A stretch of 64,000 nt of DNA from CAZPUI01 sp964415525 (GCA_964415525.1 CAYQAS010000003.1:13179-77178); one strand, 5' to 3'; numbered from the stretch's first letter, positions 52,599-62,519 are shown. The notes: generated from the sequence alone by a model not told the origin. A program made the numbers and translations.

Positions 52599-52604
52599 GT
52601 CTGA

Positions 52605-52643
52605 AATGAAGAACGGCGCCGAAAAGGCGCCGTTCTTCATTTT
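52605..52643. terminator. Bidirectional intrinsic terminator
   Basis: A 16-bp stem (AATGAAGAACGGCGCC / GGCGCCGTTCTTCATT) with a GAAAA loop. T-rich ends on both strands let it serve the heptose kinase gene and the convergent gene at 52654. Confidence 0.88.
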
Positions 52644-52653
52644 GTGGAGGGTG

Positions 52654-53148
52654 TTACTCCCCCAGCTCCATGCTCAACACGAAGTGGTCCCCCAGGGGGA
52701 GGCGTTCAAGCACCTGGGAGAAACCGAGGTCAAAGGTGCTGGTAGCGCCGGGGCGGAGGCTGAACCAGCGGGTGCCTCCGGATGCCACGCCGATCAGGCG
52801 CGCGTCGCGGTCGAAGACGGCCACTGCAAATCCCACCGTCCGCGCCTTCTGTGTGGTGTTGGTGACTTCCACCTGGGCCCGGGTCCCGAACTCAACGCCC
52901 TTCAGGGGGCCCTTGGCCAAGGCCTTCCGGTTGAAGAAGATCGAGTTGAGCCGCACGCCGTCGGTCTCGGCCTTCAGGGGCAGGAGCTGGTCCCACGCAT
53001 AGGGGAACTTCTGGCTGAAGAAGGAGAGCGGCGCGGGCTTCGCGGCGGTTTCCTGCTTGGCTGGTGGCGGCGTCTGTTGGGGTGGCTGCTGCGGCGTCTG
53101 GGCCAGCAGGGGTAGGGCGAGAACGGTGCAGAGGGCCCGCATATTCAT
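52654..53148 (-). CDS. Secreted hypothetical protein
   Basis: Protein of 164 residues with a signal peptide (MRALCTVLALPLLAQ), a Pro/Gln-rich linker and a beta-rich domain (GTRAQVEVTNTTQKARTVGF, GVASGGTRWFSLRPGATSTF). The domain looks like an Ig-type or chaperone-like fold, not assigned to a named family. The ATG at 53148 overlaps the stop of the zinc-ribbon gene by 4 bases, so the two are co-translated. Upstream in-frame codons are shadow of that gene. Confidence 0.75.
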   Translation of the reverse strand: MNMRALCTVLALPLLAQTPQQPPQQTPPPAKQETAAKPAPLSFFSQKFPYAWDQLLPLKAETDGVRLNSIFFNRKALAKGPLKGVEFGTRAQVEVTNTTQKARTVGFAVAVFDRDARLIGVASGGTRWFSLRPGATSTFDLGFSQVLERLPLGDHFVLSMELGE

Positions 53149-54287
53149 CGCCCGAACAAGCCGCCGAAGAGGCTCTTCTTCTGGGGCGTGTCCAGAACGG
53201 ACTGGGGCGCTCCGGCTTCGATCCGGGCGCGGCGCACGCGGTCGAAGACGGGCCGCAGGGCGGGCACCTTCACCGCATCGATCCAGTGGTCCGAGAACTG
53301 GCGCGCTACTTGATGGTTCTCCAGGATGCGCCCCTGCTCGATCCACAGCGTGAGCTGCTCGACAGTGACGTTGGTGAAGACCTCGTTGCCCACCTGCACC
53401 TTGAGGAGGTTGGGGTCCTGACCGGCGGCCGGGGTTTCGGCGACGGGCAAGGGGGCAGGAGCCGGTGCGACTGGTTGGGGCACGGTTACCGGGGCCGGAG
53501 CATCGGTGGCCACGGGAACGGACTCGATGGCCGCGCGGATGTCCTCGATGGAAATCCGAACGGTGGTGGCGGTGCCCGGGCTCGCAGGAGCGGGTGCAGG
53601 CACCGTCTTCGGTTCCGCTGGAACGGGGGTCGGGGGCGTTGCGCCGAGGCTGTGGTCCAGGGCGCTCAGGGTCGCTTCCATATCCACGCCCTGACTCTTC
53701 GACATACGGCCGGCATGGGGATGGGCATGGCTCGCGGGGGCATCCAGGCCGCCGAGAATGCGGGAGATGGCGTCCTTGGCGGAGGAGAAGCCCTCGGGCT
53801 CCTGGGGGGCCGCCGGGATGACTTCCATCAGCAGGGTCTTGTCGAGGATCTCCTCGTCCGAGCCTTCCAGGTCGTGGAGGGTGAGAGAGGGTGCGTCCTG
53901 GGGCGCCTGCAGGGGCGCGACAGGCTCCAGAGGCTCCAGGAAGTCCAATGCCGCAGGCTGCGTGGGTGCTGGCAGCAAGTCCTCCGGGGAGATGGCGGCC
54001 AGCTCCGCGGGCTCTTCCAGCAGAAAGGGCTCCTCCTCGACGGGCGGCAGCACCGCGATCGCCATGGTGGGTTCGCCATCTTGGAGGGAGGCGACCAGCG
54101 GCTCGGGTTCACCGGCGTCCGTAGGAATCGCTTCGGTAGGGGCCGCCAGAAGCCGGGCTACGACGTCCTCAATGGAGAAGATCTCGGGGCAGCGCGCGCA
54201 CTGGGCGCGGCGGATACCCGCATGGATCCTCTCCGGGCGAAGGCCGTAAGCGGCGTAGCAGGCGGGGCATCGCAGTGTCTCAATCAC
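53145..54287 (-). CDS. Zinc-ribbon (MJ0042-type) protein with long acidic middle and C-terminal domain
   Basis: Protein of 380 residues. The N-terminus (about 1-45) is a zinc ribbon of the MJ0042 type (LRCPACYAAYGLRPERIHAG, CARCPEIFSIEDV). A long Glu/Pro/Ala-rich, probably disordered segment follows (45-290). The C-terminal 85 residues fold around VQVGNEVFTNVTVEQLTLWI and HQVARQFSDHWIDAVKVPAL, resembling GYF_2/DUF4339-type modules. In other bacteria such ribbons start proteins linked to gliding or motility complexes. The function here is not known. Confidence 0.75.
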   Translation of the reverse strand: MIETLRCPACYAAYGLRPERIHAGIRRAQCARCPEIFSIEDVVARLLAAPTEAIPTDAGEPEPLVASLQDGEPTMAIAVLPPVEEEPFLLEEPAELAAISPEDLLPAPTQPAALDFLEPLEPVAPLQAPQDAPSLTLHDLEGSDEEILDKTLLMEVIPAAPQEPEGFSSAKDAISRILGGLDAPASHAHPHAGRMSKSQGVDMEATLSALDHSLGATPPTPVPAEPKTVPAPAPASPGTATTVRISIEDIRAAIESVPVATDAPAPVTVPQPVAPAPAPLPVAETPAAGQDPNLLKVQVGNEVFTNVTVEQLTLWIEQGRILENHQVARQFSDHWIDAVKVPALRPVFDRVRRARIEAGAPQSVLDTPQKKSLFGGLFGR

Positions 54288-54395
54288 GACTCAGCTCCGG
54301 GGAACATGCCCAAGCATAGGCGGAAATCATTCCAGATACAGCCCCGGGGCCAGCGGACCCCGGGACAGGCTACCCTAGAGGGCCTGGAGGACACC

Positions 54396-55061
54396 TTGGC
54401 AGGACTGCTCATCACCATGGAAGGCGTGGAGGGCTCGGGGAAGAGCACTCAGCTCCAGCGCCTCGTGGAGCGTCTGGAGGCGGCAGGCATCCCGCTGCTG
54501 GTCTCGAAGGAGCCCGGCGGCACGGCCCTGGGTCAGGAGCTTCGCAAACTGCTCCTGGTGCCCCATGCATCGGGTGACACTTGGTGTCCAGAATCTGAAC
54601 TGCTGCTCTTCTACGCCGACCGTGCCCAGCACTTGGCCCGGGTGGTGCACCCGGCCCTGGAGGAAGGCAAAATGGTCCTGCTGGACCGTTTCGAGGATTC
54701 CACCCGGGCCTACCAGGGCGCCCAGGGGGTGAGTGATGCCGTCCTCGACCGGCTCTCGGATGTGGTTCTCGGGCGCTTCCGTCCGAACCTCACCCTGGTG
54801 CTGGATGTGGATCCTGAGGTCTCCCTGGCGCGGGTCCACGCCCGCAATGCGGCGTTGGGCGAGACCTTCCAGGAGACGCGCTTTGATCATGCGGCCTTGG
54901 AATTCCACCGTCGGGTGAGGACTCGGTTCCTGCAGATCGCCCAAAAGGACCCACAGCGGGTGGCCCTGATTCCTGCGGATGGCCCGCCCGGGCAGGTGGA
55001 GGCCGCTGTCTGGGCCTGCGTGGCCCGTCGTCTCCGTACTGCCGGATTTGCCACGGATTAG
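54396..55061 (+). CDS. tmk: Thymidylate kinase
   Basis: Phosphorylates dTMP to dTDP. The protein has 221 residues: P-loop LLITMEGVEGSGKSTQLQRL, LVSKEPGGTALGQELRKLLL, FYADRAQHLARVVHPALEEG, LLDRFEDSTRAYQGAQG (DR motif) and lid-region Arg residues. The TTG at 54396 is chosen because GGAGG lies five bases upstream and it gives the family start; the open frame extends far upstream as shadow. holB starts 12 bases downstream, a common pairing. Confidence 0.95.
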   Translation: MAGLLITMEGVEGSGKSTQLQRLVERLEAAGIPLLVSKEPGGTALGQELRKLLLVPHASGDTWCPESELLLFYADRAQHLARVVHPALEEGKMVLLDRFEDSTRAYQGAQGVSDAVLDRLSDVVLGRFRPNLTLVLDVDPEVSLARVHARNAALGETFQETRFDHAALEFHRRVRTRFLQIAQKDPQRVALIPADGPPGQVEAAVWACVARRLRTAGFATD

Positions 55062-55073
55062 GACGGGAAACTC

Positions 55074-56054
55074 ATGTTTGATCCCGCCATTCGTGGCCAT
55101 GAGGCCATTCGCCGCCGCCTGCTGGACCGCCTCGATGCGGGTCGGCTGAGTGGCTCCCTACTGTTGGTGGGGCCCGAGGGCATCGGTAAGCGCCGGGTGG
55201 CCTTCGAGCTCGCCCAACGGGAACTCTGCTTCCGCCGCACCGCCTGTGGCGTCTGCGCGGGTTGCAAGCCCTTTCGGGAAGACCCCGTGCCTGTGGAGCT
55301 GCCGAACCTGTTGCGCATCGCGCCGGAGGGCAAGGCGGGTCTCATCCGCATCGGCGTGATCCGCGAGGATGATCTGGTGGAGGGCGGCGTCATCCGTTGG
55401 GCCTACCAAGCGCCGCCGCCGCGCTGTCATCGCTGGATCGTGGTGGAGGATGCCCACCGATTGCATGGCGCCAGCGCCAACATGCTGCTCAAGACCCTCG
55501 AAGAACCACCGGAGGGGACGCACTTCCTGATGGTCACGCACCGCCCGGACGCCGTGCTGCAGACCATCCGCAGCCGCTGCGAGCGCATCTCCTTCGCCCC
55601 CCTGCCGGAGTCGGAGGCCTGGGCCATCGCTCGAGAAAACGACTGGGCACTGGAAGAGGAGGCTCGCTGGACCGCGCTCTCTGCGGGCGCCCTGCGCTTC
55701 CTCGATCCCGAAGCCTTCGCCCGTGCGTGTGAGCAGGTGGATGTGTGGGTCAGTCTGCTTTCGGGGCAGGGCGGCGAGTGGGGGGCTCTCGTGCCGGATC
55801 GCACCAGCACGCGCTCTCAGAGTGAACAGATGGGGCAGACACTGGAGCTGCTCCATCGCATCCTGGGCGATGTGGCCCGGATCCAAGCGGGCCGCGATCC
55901 GCTGCTGGCACCTTGGGCCTCTGGCATTGGTAGAGCGGCCCAGCGCAAGCCGGATCTGAAGGGCATCCAGGAGGTGGCCCTGCGGCTCCAGCGCCATCTG
56001 GCCCGCAATCCGTCCGCCGAAATCGCGCTGCACGAGGTGCTTGCGGCCTTCTGA
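55074..56054 (+). CDS. holB: DNA polymerase III delta' subunit
   Basis: Clamp-loader subunit of 326 residues. Features are SLLLVGPEGIGKRRVAFELA (P-loop), a zinc-binding cluster CFRRTACGVCAGC, VVEDAHRLHGASANMLLKTL and the SRC motif in IRSRCERISF. It forms an operon with tmk. The C-terminal collar domain is short and not strongly conserved, as usual. Confidence 0.93.
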   Translation: MFDPAIRGHEAIRRRLLDRLDAGRLSGSLLLVGPEGIGKRRVAFELAQRELCFRRTACGVCAGCKPFREDPVPVELPNLLRIAPEGKAGLIRIGVIREDDLVEGGVIRWAYQAPPPRCHRWIVVEDAHRLHGASANMLLKTLEEPPEGTHFLMVTHRPDAVLQTIRSRCERISFAPLPESEAWAIARENDWALEEEARWTALSAGALRFLDPEAFARACEQVDVWVSLLSGQGGEWGALVPDRTSTRSQSEQMGQTLELLHRILGDVARIQAGRDPLLAPWASGIGRAAQRKPDLKGIQEVALRLQRHLARNPSAEIALHEVLAAF

Positions 56055-56063
56055 GCAGGGCGG

Positions 56064-57218
56064 TTATTCGGCGAGGATCACCCGGCCCTTGCCTTCGCTC
56101 TTCGCGCGGAAGAGGGCGCGGTCGGCACGTTCCAGCAGGTGCTCTGCGCCATCGGCATGGGTGGGGAAGACGGCGATCCCGATGCTGACGCTGATGATGA
56201 CCTGGCGGTTGCCCAGGGTCAGCGGACGCTGGTGCAGGCCCTGCAGCAGGCGCTCGCCGAGCTTGACGGCGCCGGAGCCGGGCGTCCCGCGCAGCACGAT
56301 GCAGAACTCGTCGCCGCCGTAGCGGTAGAGCCGGTCCTGGGCGCGGATCACTCGCTGGGCCTCCTGGGCGACGAGCTTGAGCACTTTGCTGCCGGTGGGG
56401 TGGCCGTGTTCGCTGTTCAACTGCTTGAGGTTGTCGACGTCCAGGAATAGGAGCGCGAGCGGTTCGTTGCGGGCCGCGGCCCCGCGCAGAGCCTGGGGCA
56501 GCTCTTCCTCCAGACAGCGGCGGTTCTGAGCCACGGTCAGGTCATCCCTGAAGGATAGGGCCTGGGTCCGCTCGAGGTTCCAGGCGGTGACGAGAAGATC
56601 CTCCACGTCCGCGAGCCAGCTGAGGAAGACCTTGGGATCCCCGTTGGGCTGCTTGAGCCGCATGAGGGCCATCTGCTCGGAAGGGCAGAGGAGCCAGGCG
56701 GCCTGGTGGCGCACCAGGATCGCGGCCTCGGCGGTGGGAATGGGAGCCTCGGGGAAGCCTTCGCCCACCCGCTGGTAGAACATGTCGTCCTGGCGGACCC
56801 AAATGGCGCCCTGAACCGCGCCGCTGAGTTTGAGGGCGCGGACGAGGACGAGGCGGAGCAGCTCGTCCAGGGTGGCGAGGTGCAGCATCTGGCGCAGCCA
56901 TCCCTCTGAACCGAGATCCCGGTTTCGGAGGTGGTGCAGCGCCTCCAGCACCGCTTCCGCCGGGCTTGACTGGCGGACGACCCAGCCTGGACGGTGAGCC
57001 AGGACGTCGCTCACTTCCTCCGGCGTGCCTTCCTTGACCCACCACAGCACATCCATGCCGAGGGGGGGGAGGTGGCGCGCATCGGGACGGTCGACCACCA
57101 CGAGGGCCGTGCCTTCACCGGGCCCACGGTGGATCTCGAATCCCGCCTGGAAAAGGACTTCCCGCAGATGGGCGGCCTGCTCGGAGGGATGGATCTCCAG
57201 CCAGTGGATGCGAGGCAT
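56064..57218 (-). CDS. Diguanylate cyclase (GGDEF) with N-terminal sensor region
   Basis: Makes cyclic di-GMP. The protein has 384 residues. The GGDEF domain (about 225-384) has the intact active site YGGDEF and, five residues earlier, an RxxD inhibitory site (RAQD), so product inhibition is likely. The N-terminus (1-60) looks like a response-regulator-like or helical domain, followed by a GAF-like stretch (AIWVRQDDMFYQRVGEGFPE). No membrane helix is seen, so it is cytosolic. It lies 7 bases after the 656-residue protein gene and shares the region with type IV pilus motors. Confidence 0.92.
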   Translation of the reverse strand: MPRIHWLEIHPSEQAAHLREVLFQAGFEIHRGPGEGTALVVVDRPDARHLPPLGMDVLWWVKEGTPEEVSDVLAHRPGWVVRQSSPAEAVLEALHHLRNRDLGSEGWLRQMLHLATLDELLRLVLVRALKLSGAVQGAIWVRQDDMFYQRVGEGFPEAPIPTAEAAILVRHQAAWLLCPSEQMALMRLKQPNGDPKVFLSWLADVEDLLVTAWNLERTQALSFRDDLTVAQNRRCLEEELPQALRGAAARNEPLALLFLDVDNLKQLNSEHGHPTGSKVLKLVAQEAQRVIRAQDRLYRYGGDEFCIVLRGTPGSGAVKLGERLLQGLHQRPLTLGNRQVIISVSIGIAVFPTHADGAEHLLERADRALFRAKSEGKGRVILAE

Positions 57219-57225
57219 GGTGGGT

Positions 57226-59196
57226 TCAGTTCAGGGCGGATTCGAGCCGGGCGGATAGATGTTCCAAATGGGATGCCAGAGCCCCGAGGGCGGGCAGGGT
57301 GTCCCTGCCCGTCCTTTCGGCACGAACCCATCGCTTCAGGAGCCCCAGGGCCTGAGGATCCCGAACGCCGAGGGGTTTGGTGGTCTGGATGAGCTTGTGG
57401 GCGATGCGGGTGCGCTCCGGCGTTCCATGGGCCACATCGCCAAGGGTCCGGGCCATCTCCAGTGCTTCTCGGGAGGTCGCAAAATCCAGGCGGATGAGCG
57501 GCACGCGGGCGTTGATCCGCAGCAGGAAGACGTCGAGGAAGCGCAACAATTCGCCGGCGATGTCCGCGGCTTGCCTCAGGGCGGCCTGGACATCCTCTGG
57601 CTGGTCGAGGATCCGGGCGAAAGTCTGAGAGAGGCGATCGAACTCGGTGCGGTCCTGGCTGCGAATGAGCAATGCCTCTGGGCTGCGGCGGAAGGCGCTC
57701 ACCTGGTTCTGCCCCTGGGCCAGGGAGAGGGCCAGCCTCGGCCAATCCTCCAGCTCAAGGTGCAACTGGATCTGCTGGAGGGCGGGATCCAGGTGATCCC
57801 AGAGGCGCCGCAGTCGCTGCCTCAGGCGATCGCCTTCCTCCGTGAGGGAGGGGCTGTCCGGGAAGAGGCGCTGTCGCAGCTCGGGGGAGAAGAGGCCCAC
57901 CAGATCCGCCATGAGCTGGCGCTGATGGTTGAGCAGCAATCCTTTGAGGTTGTCCAGGGTGCTCGCCAACTGATCGGCATCGTTGGTGGCAAGGGTCTGC
58001 TGGAGCAGGCCGCGGGTGGTGGACTGATCCTGCAGGAGGGAGAGCACGGCTTGGCGGAGGAAGGCGCCCAGCAGGAGGGCCTCTTCGCTGTGCTTGGGCA
58101 GAGACTCCGCCGCCCGAGGGTGGTAGACCCGCTCCGCGAGGCGTCCGAGTTCGGCTTCCACCACGAAGAAGAGCGGCACGATGGCGTACCGGTCGCGCAG
58201 GGCCAGACTGGAGGCGGGTTCGAGCCGCTCCACGAGGCTGAGCATGGATAGGTGGCTGGCGAGGGCCCGAGCCACAATGCGGAAGGCATCGGGATGATCG
58301 CGACGAAGGTCCCGCAGAAGCCCGCGGACCTCGACTGGGAGACTGCGCTCCAGGGATTCCTTCTCCAGGCGGGGCAGGGACCAGCCAAGGTGCTCCCAGA
58401 GCCAGAGTAGGCTGCCTCTCACATGTTGCACCGAAGGCCAGTGAACCCCGCGATCCAGGGGGCGCAGGAGGGACATGCGCAGGCTGGTGATGACGTGCTG
58501 GATGAGCAGCAGGGGCTCGGCCCGCAGACGTGTTTCCTCGGGAAGCGCACTTTCAAGGAGGGCTTCCAGTTTGCGGATGTGCTCCAGGGGGCGACCGCCA
58601 CTCGCGGCCAAGGCCCGGTTCAGCGCCTTCATCTGAAGGTTCAGCTTGTGGGCGAGGGGCGGGCCGTCCTTGCGCTCCCCGAGCACCTGGAAGAGGTGGC
58701 GGAAGTGATCGCGACTCTCCTGGAGAAAGGTATGCCAGTGCTCCCGCAGGGATACGCCACCCTCGCCGTCCAGGGCGGTGGCCATGGTGCGAAGGGAGGC
58801 GATGAGGTCCGTCAGGTTCACAACCCAGGCGGGTTCCTGGTGGTGACTCAGGACGTCCCGATGGGCTGCTTGGGCCATGGCCCCCAGCTGGGTGAGGCTG
58901 TGTTGGAGCACCTGCCCCATGGCCTGTCGCATCTCGCCAAGTCGGCGGTCCGAGAAGTCGTTCAGAAAGGCCAGAAAGAGCCCGAAGGTGCGCCGGAGAC
59001 GCGTGGTGGCAGGCGTCTCCATATCCACGTCCCGATCGACTTTGGAGGGGTCGAGCAAGGGGCGGAGGTCGGTACTCCCAAGGCGCAGGATTTCATCCAG
59101 GAGCTCCAGCTCGTGACGGGATAGCCCCTTTTCCCGGATGAGATCTCGGGCCTGCTCCAGGCGCTGGTTGCTGGCGGGTGACATGCCTCCAAGCAT
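57226..59196 (-). CDS. Large helical protein of unknown function
   Basis: Soluble, mainly alpha-helical protein of about 656 residues without signal peptide or membrane segments, rich in Leu, Arg, Gln and His. I do not recognise a family. There are no catalytic motifs, and short coiled-coil stretches are likely. The start at 59196 has GGGGGAG six bases upstream; 59211 and 59184 are alternatives. The GGDEF gene follows 7 bases downstream, and pilB is divergent across 140 bases. It could be a partner of that cyclase or of the pilus system. Confidence 0.75.
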   Translation of the reverse strand: MLGGMSPASNQRLEQARDLIREKGLSRHELELLDEILRLGSTDLRPLLDPSKVDRDVDMETPATTRLRRTFGLFLAFLNDFSDRRLGEMRQAMGQVLQHSLTQLGAMAQAAHRDVLSHHQEPAWVVNLTDLIASLRTMATALDGEGGVSLREHWHTFLQESRDHFRHLFQVLGERKDGPPLAHKLNLQMKALNRALAASGGRPLEHIRKLEALLESALPEETRLRAEPLLLIQHVITSLRMSLLRPLDRGVHWPSVQHVRGSLLWLWEHLGWSLPRLEKESLERSLPVEVRGLLRDLRRDHPDAFRIVARALASHLSMLSLVERLEPASSLALRDRYAIVPLFFVVEAELGRLAERVYHPRAAESLPKHSEEALLLGAFLRQAVLSLLQDQSTTRGLLQQTLATNDADQLASTLDNLKGLLLNHQRQLMADLVGLFSPELRQRLFPDSPSLTEEGDRLRQRLRRLWDHLDPALQQIQLHLELEDWPRLALSLAQGQNQVSAFRRSPEALLIRSQDRTEFDRLSQTFARILDQPEDVQAALRQAADIAGELLRFLDVFLLRINARVPLIRLDFATSREALEMARTLGDVAHGTPERTRIAHKLIQTTKPLGVRDPQALGLLKRWVRAERTGRDTLPALGALASHLEHLSARLESALN

Positions 59197-59335
59197 ATCC
59201 AGCTCCCCCATGGACGCCACCCTATCTCCGGTAACAGGCGTACGCTGCCCTTGGTAAATGTTAGGCTTGCCTATCCGCTCCCGCTTTTTCATCTGTTCCG
59301 CAGTGGTATCCTGCTTCCCCCAATGGAGGAAACCC

Positions 59336-61237
59336 TTGGCAAGCAAGCTCGGCGACATGCTCGTCAAGGCCCAGTTGGTGACTGAGGCCCAACTCGAAGA
59401 AGCGCTGAAAGTCCAGCGTCGCGAGGGTGGGAAGCTCGGCAGCATCGTGGCGCGCCTTGGCTTCTGTTCGGATCAGGACATCGTGAGCTTCCTGGGCATG
59501 CAGTACGGTGTGCCTGCGGCGGACCTGGATCAGTGGCCTCAGATTGACGCCGGTGTGGTGGCGCTCGTCCCTGCGGAGCTGGCCAACAAGCACAAGGTCT
59601 TGCCGCTTCAACGCTCCGGGAACGTCCTGACGCTGGCGATGTCGGATCCCACGGACATCTTTGCGATGGACGATGTCCGCTTTCATACGGGATTCAACAT
59701 CGACCCTGTCGTGAGTTCCGAACTCGGGCTCGTTCGGGCCATCGAGAAATACTACGGCGGCACCAGCGCCGTGCGACTTCGGGAAACGAGCGGTGCCTCC
59801 GCGACCTCGGGTGGGGCTGCAGGCGGTAATCGAGGTCCTGCGGCGAAACCCATGCCGGCGATGGGGCAGCTCACGGCGGACCAACTGATGGGCGGCCCGG
59901 AGCAGAGCAATAATTTCGAACAGGCCTTCCAGGATGAAGCTGAGCAGATGGACCTTCGCGGGCTGGAGGAGGAACTCAGCACCGCCCAAACGGAATACGA
60001 GGAGATTGACGACGAAGAAAACATCAATGCCGCCGCGCTGCTGAAGGGCGGCGAGGAGGCGCCGGTGGTGCGCCTCGTCAACATGGTGCTCATCGATGCC
60101 ATTCGCCGGGGCGCCTCCGACATCCATGTCGAGCCCTACGAGAAGCACTACCGCATCCGGTTCCGCATTGATGGGTTGCTCACGGAAGTGATGCGGCCGA
60201 ACCTCAAGCTGAAGGATCCCGTTACTTCCCGAATCAAGATCCTGGCCAAGCTGAACATCGCCGAGAAGCGCCTGCCCCAGGACGGTCGCATCAAGCTGCG
60301 GGTGGCGGTGCAGGGCGCGGCGAAGGTGGTGGACTACCGCGTCTCCATCCTGCCCACGCTCTTTGGCGAAAAGATTGTGATGCGGTTGCTGGACAGCTCC
60401 AAGCTGATGCTCGATCTCACGAAGCTGGGATTTGAACCCGAAAGCTTGGTGATGTGGGATCGCCAGATCAGCAAGCCGTATGGAATGGTGCTGGTGACGG
60501 GGCCGACGGGGTCGGGTAAGACGAATACACTCTACAGTTCCATTGCAAAATTGAACACTTCGGACGTCAACATCATGACCGCCGAGGACCCCGTCGAATT
60601 CAACTTCGCCGGCATCAATCAGGTGCAGGTGCGGGAGCAGATCGGCCTGAGTTTCGCGGCGGCGTTGCGTTCCTTCCTGCGCCAGGATCCGAACATCATC
60701 CTGGTGGGTGAGATCCGCGACTTCGAGACGGCGGAAATCGCGATCAAGGCCTCGCTGACGGGTCACTTGGTGCTCTCGACCCTCCACACGAACGACGCGC
60801 CGAGCACCATCAGCCGATTGATGAACATGGGCGTGGAGCCCTTCCTCGTGGCGACTTCGGTCAACATCATCTGCGCCCAGCGTCTCGTGCGTCGCATCTG
60901 CACCAAGTGCAAGGCGCCGGAAGCTCATCAACCACCTCACGAGGCCCTGCTCAAGCTCGGCTATACGGAAGATGAGATCCGTGCCGGGATTACGATCATG
61001 AAGGGAGCTGGGTGCGAGAACTGCAACGGCAAGGGCTACAAGGGCCGTGTGGGTCTCTACGAAGTGCTTGAGATGAGTGAAACCCTGCGAGACATGATCC
61101 TCACCGGTGCCAGCGCCATGGAGATTCGCGAACAAGCGATACGGAATGGCATGATCACGCTGCGTCGGTCCGGACTGCGCAAGATCCAGGAAGGCGTCAC
61201 CACCATCGAAGAAGTCGTGCGCGAGACCGTCGTCTAG
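59336..61237 (+). CDS. pilB: Type IV pilus assembly ATPase PilB
   Basis: Hexameric motor that extends type IV pili, 633 residues. The N-terminal MshEN domain starts KLGDMLVKAQLVTEAQLEEA. The catalytic core has Walker A GPTGSGKT (Lys395), the Asp box TAEDPVEF and HLVLSTLHTNDAPSTISRL. A zinc-binding Cys set (CTKCKAPEAH and CENCNGKGYKG) follows. The TTG at 59336 lies six bases after GGAGGA and aligns with the family start. It is the first gene of a pilB-pilT-pilC operon. Confidence 0.96.
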   Translation: MASKLGDMLVKAQLVTEAQLEEALKVQRREGGKLGSIVARLGFCSDQDIVSFLGMQYGVPAADLDQWPQIDAGVVALVPAELANKHKVLPLQRSGNVLTLAMSDPTDIFAMDDVRFHTGFNIDPVVSSELGLVRAIEKYYGGTSAVRLRETSGASATSGGAAGGNRGPAAKPMPAMGQLTADQLMGGPEQSNNFEQAFQDEAEQMDLRGLEEELSTAQTEYEEIDDEENINAAALLKGGEEAPVVRLVNMVLIDAIRRGASDIHVEPYEKHYRIRFRIDGLLTEVMRPNLKLKDPVTSRIKILAKLNIAEKRLPQDGRIKLRVAVQGAAKVVDYRVSILPTLFGEKIVMRLLDSSKLMLDLTKLGFEPESLVMWDRQISKPYGMVLVTGPTGSGKTNTLYSSIAKLNTSDVNIMTAEDPVEFNFAGINQVQVREQIGLSFAAALRSFLRQDPNIILVGEIRDFETAEIAIKASLTGHLVLSTLHTNDAPSTISRLMNMGVEPFLVATSVNIICAQRLVRRICTKCKAPEAHQPPHEALLKLGYTEDEIRAGITIMKGAGCENCNGKGYKGRVGLYEVLEMSETLRDMILTGASAMEIREQAIRNGMITLRRSGLRKIQEGVTTIEEVVRETVV

Positions 61238-61251
61238 GGAAAGGACCGGCC

Positions 61252-62451
61252 ATGAGTGAAGGCACCGCCCAGTACATCGTTCCTCTGCAGCAGCTGTTGA
61301 AGACCATGGTGGAGTACGGGGGCACCGACCTCCACATCACCACGGATACGCCGCCCCAGATCCGCATCGACGGTCGCATGGTGCCACTCAAACTGCCCCC
61401 ATTGGATGCGGCCCAGACGCGCTGGCTCTGCTATGGCGTCATGACGGATCAGCAGAAGCACCGGCTCGAGGAGGATCTCGAGGTCGACTTCTCCTTCGGT
61501 CTTCAGGGCATCGCCCGATTCCGCGCCAACGTTTTCAATCAGCGCGGCGCCACCGCAGCCGTCTTCCGCACGATCCCGGAACAGATCAGATCCTTCGATC
61601 AGCTGGGACTTCCCCCAGTGGCGCAGATGCTCTGCGAGAAACCGCGCGGCCTGGTACTCGTCACTGGTGTCACAGGTTCGGGCAAGTCCACGACCCTGGC
61701 GGCGATGATCGATTTCATCAATGAGCACGAGCCGCTGCACATCCTCACCATCGAGGATCCGGTGGAATACGTGCACCGCCATCGGCGCTGCCTTGTCAAC
61801 CAGCGTGAGATCCACGCCGACACGCACAGCTTCAAGAAGGCGCTTCGCTCGGCCCTGCGCCAGGACCCTGACGTGGTGCTGGTGGGTGAGTTGCGCGACC
61901 TCGAAACCATCGAATCGGCGTTGACCATTGCGGAAACAGGCCATCTCACGTTCGGCACGCTGCATACCAGCAGCTGTGTGCAGACCATCAACCGCATCGT
62001 CGATGTGTTCCCCGCCCATCAGCAGCCTCAGGTTCGGGCCCAGCTTTCCCTGGTTCTGGAAGGCGTGATCTGCCAGTCGTTGATTCCAAAGGCGACCGGC
62101 AAGGGGCGCGCCCTCGCTCTGGAAGTGATGATTCCCAATCCCGCCATTCGCAACCTGATCCGTGAGGATAAGATCCACCAGATCTATTCTTCCATGCAGG
62201 TCGGCCAGCTGAAGTACGGGATGCAGACCTTCAACCAGAGCCTTTCGGAGCTCGTTCTCAAGGGTGAGATCACCCAGGACATGGCGATGAGCTATTCTTC
62301 AAATAACGATGAATTGCGGGAGCTCATCAATCGGGGGGTGGGCACTGCCTCCTCGGGCGGCAATCAACAGCAGGGCAAGCCACAAGGTGAAGGTAAGGGC
62401 GGTGGCTCCTTCCTTGGCGGCGCCCGCAATCCCAACATCAAGTACACTTGA
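61252..62451 (+). CDS. pilT: Type IV pilus retraction ATPase PilT
   Basis: Retraction motor of 399 residues. Walker A is GVTGSGKST (Lys145), followed by ILTIEDPVEYVH, LRQDPDVVLVGELRDLETIE and GHLTFGTLHTSSCVQTINRI. The C-terminal 40 residues are a Gly/Gln-rich extension not seen in most PilT. It is 14 bases downstream of pilB. Twitching motility and DNA uptake are the usual roles; dprA in this window fits. Confidence 0.95.
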   Translation: MSEGTAQYIVPLQQLLKTMVEYGGTDLHITTDTPPQIRIDGRMVPLKLPPLDAAQTRWLCYGVMTDQQKHRLEEDLEVDFSFGLQGIARFRANVFNQRGATAAVFRTIPEQIRSFDQLGLPPVAQMLCEKPRGLVLVTGVTGSGKSTTLAAMIDFINEHEPLHILTIEDPVEYVHRHRRCLVNQREIHADTHSFKKALRSALRQDPDVVLVGELRDLETIESALTIAETGHLTFGTLHTSSCVQTINRIVDVFPAHQQPQVRAQLSLVLEGVICQSLIPKATGKGRALALEVMIPNPAIRNLIREDKIHQIYSSMQVGQLKYGMQTFNQSLSELVLKGEITQDMAMSYSSNNDELRELINRGVGTASSGGNQQQGKPQGEGKGGGSFLGGARNPNIKYT

Positions 62452-62519
62452 GCTTGGTCTGTGGGATATGTGTGCCTATCCTGATGAAATCCATGTCCTA
62501 GTGAACATCCGGGGGACCC

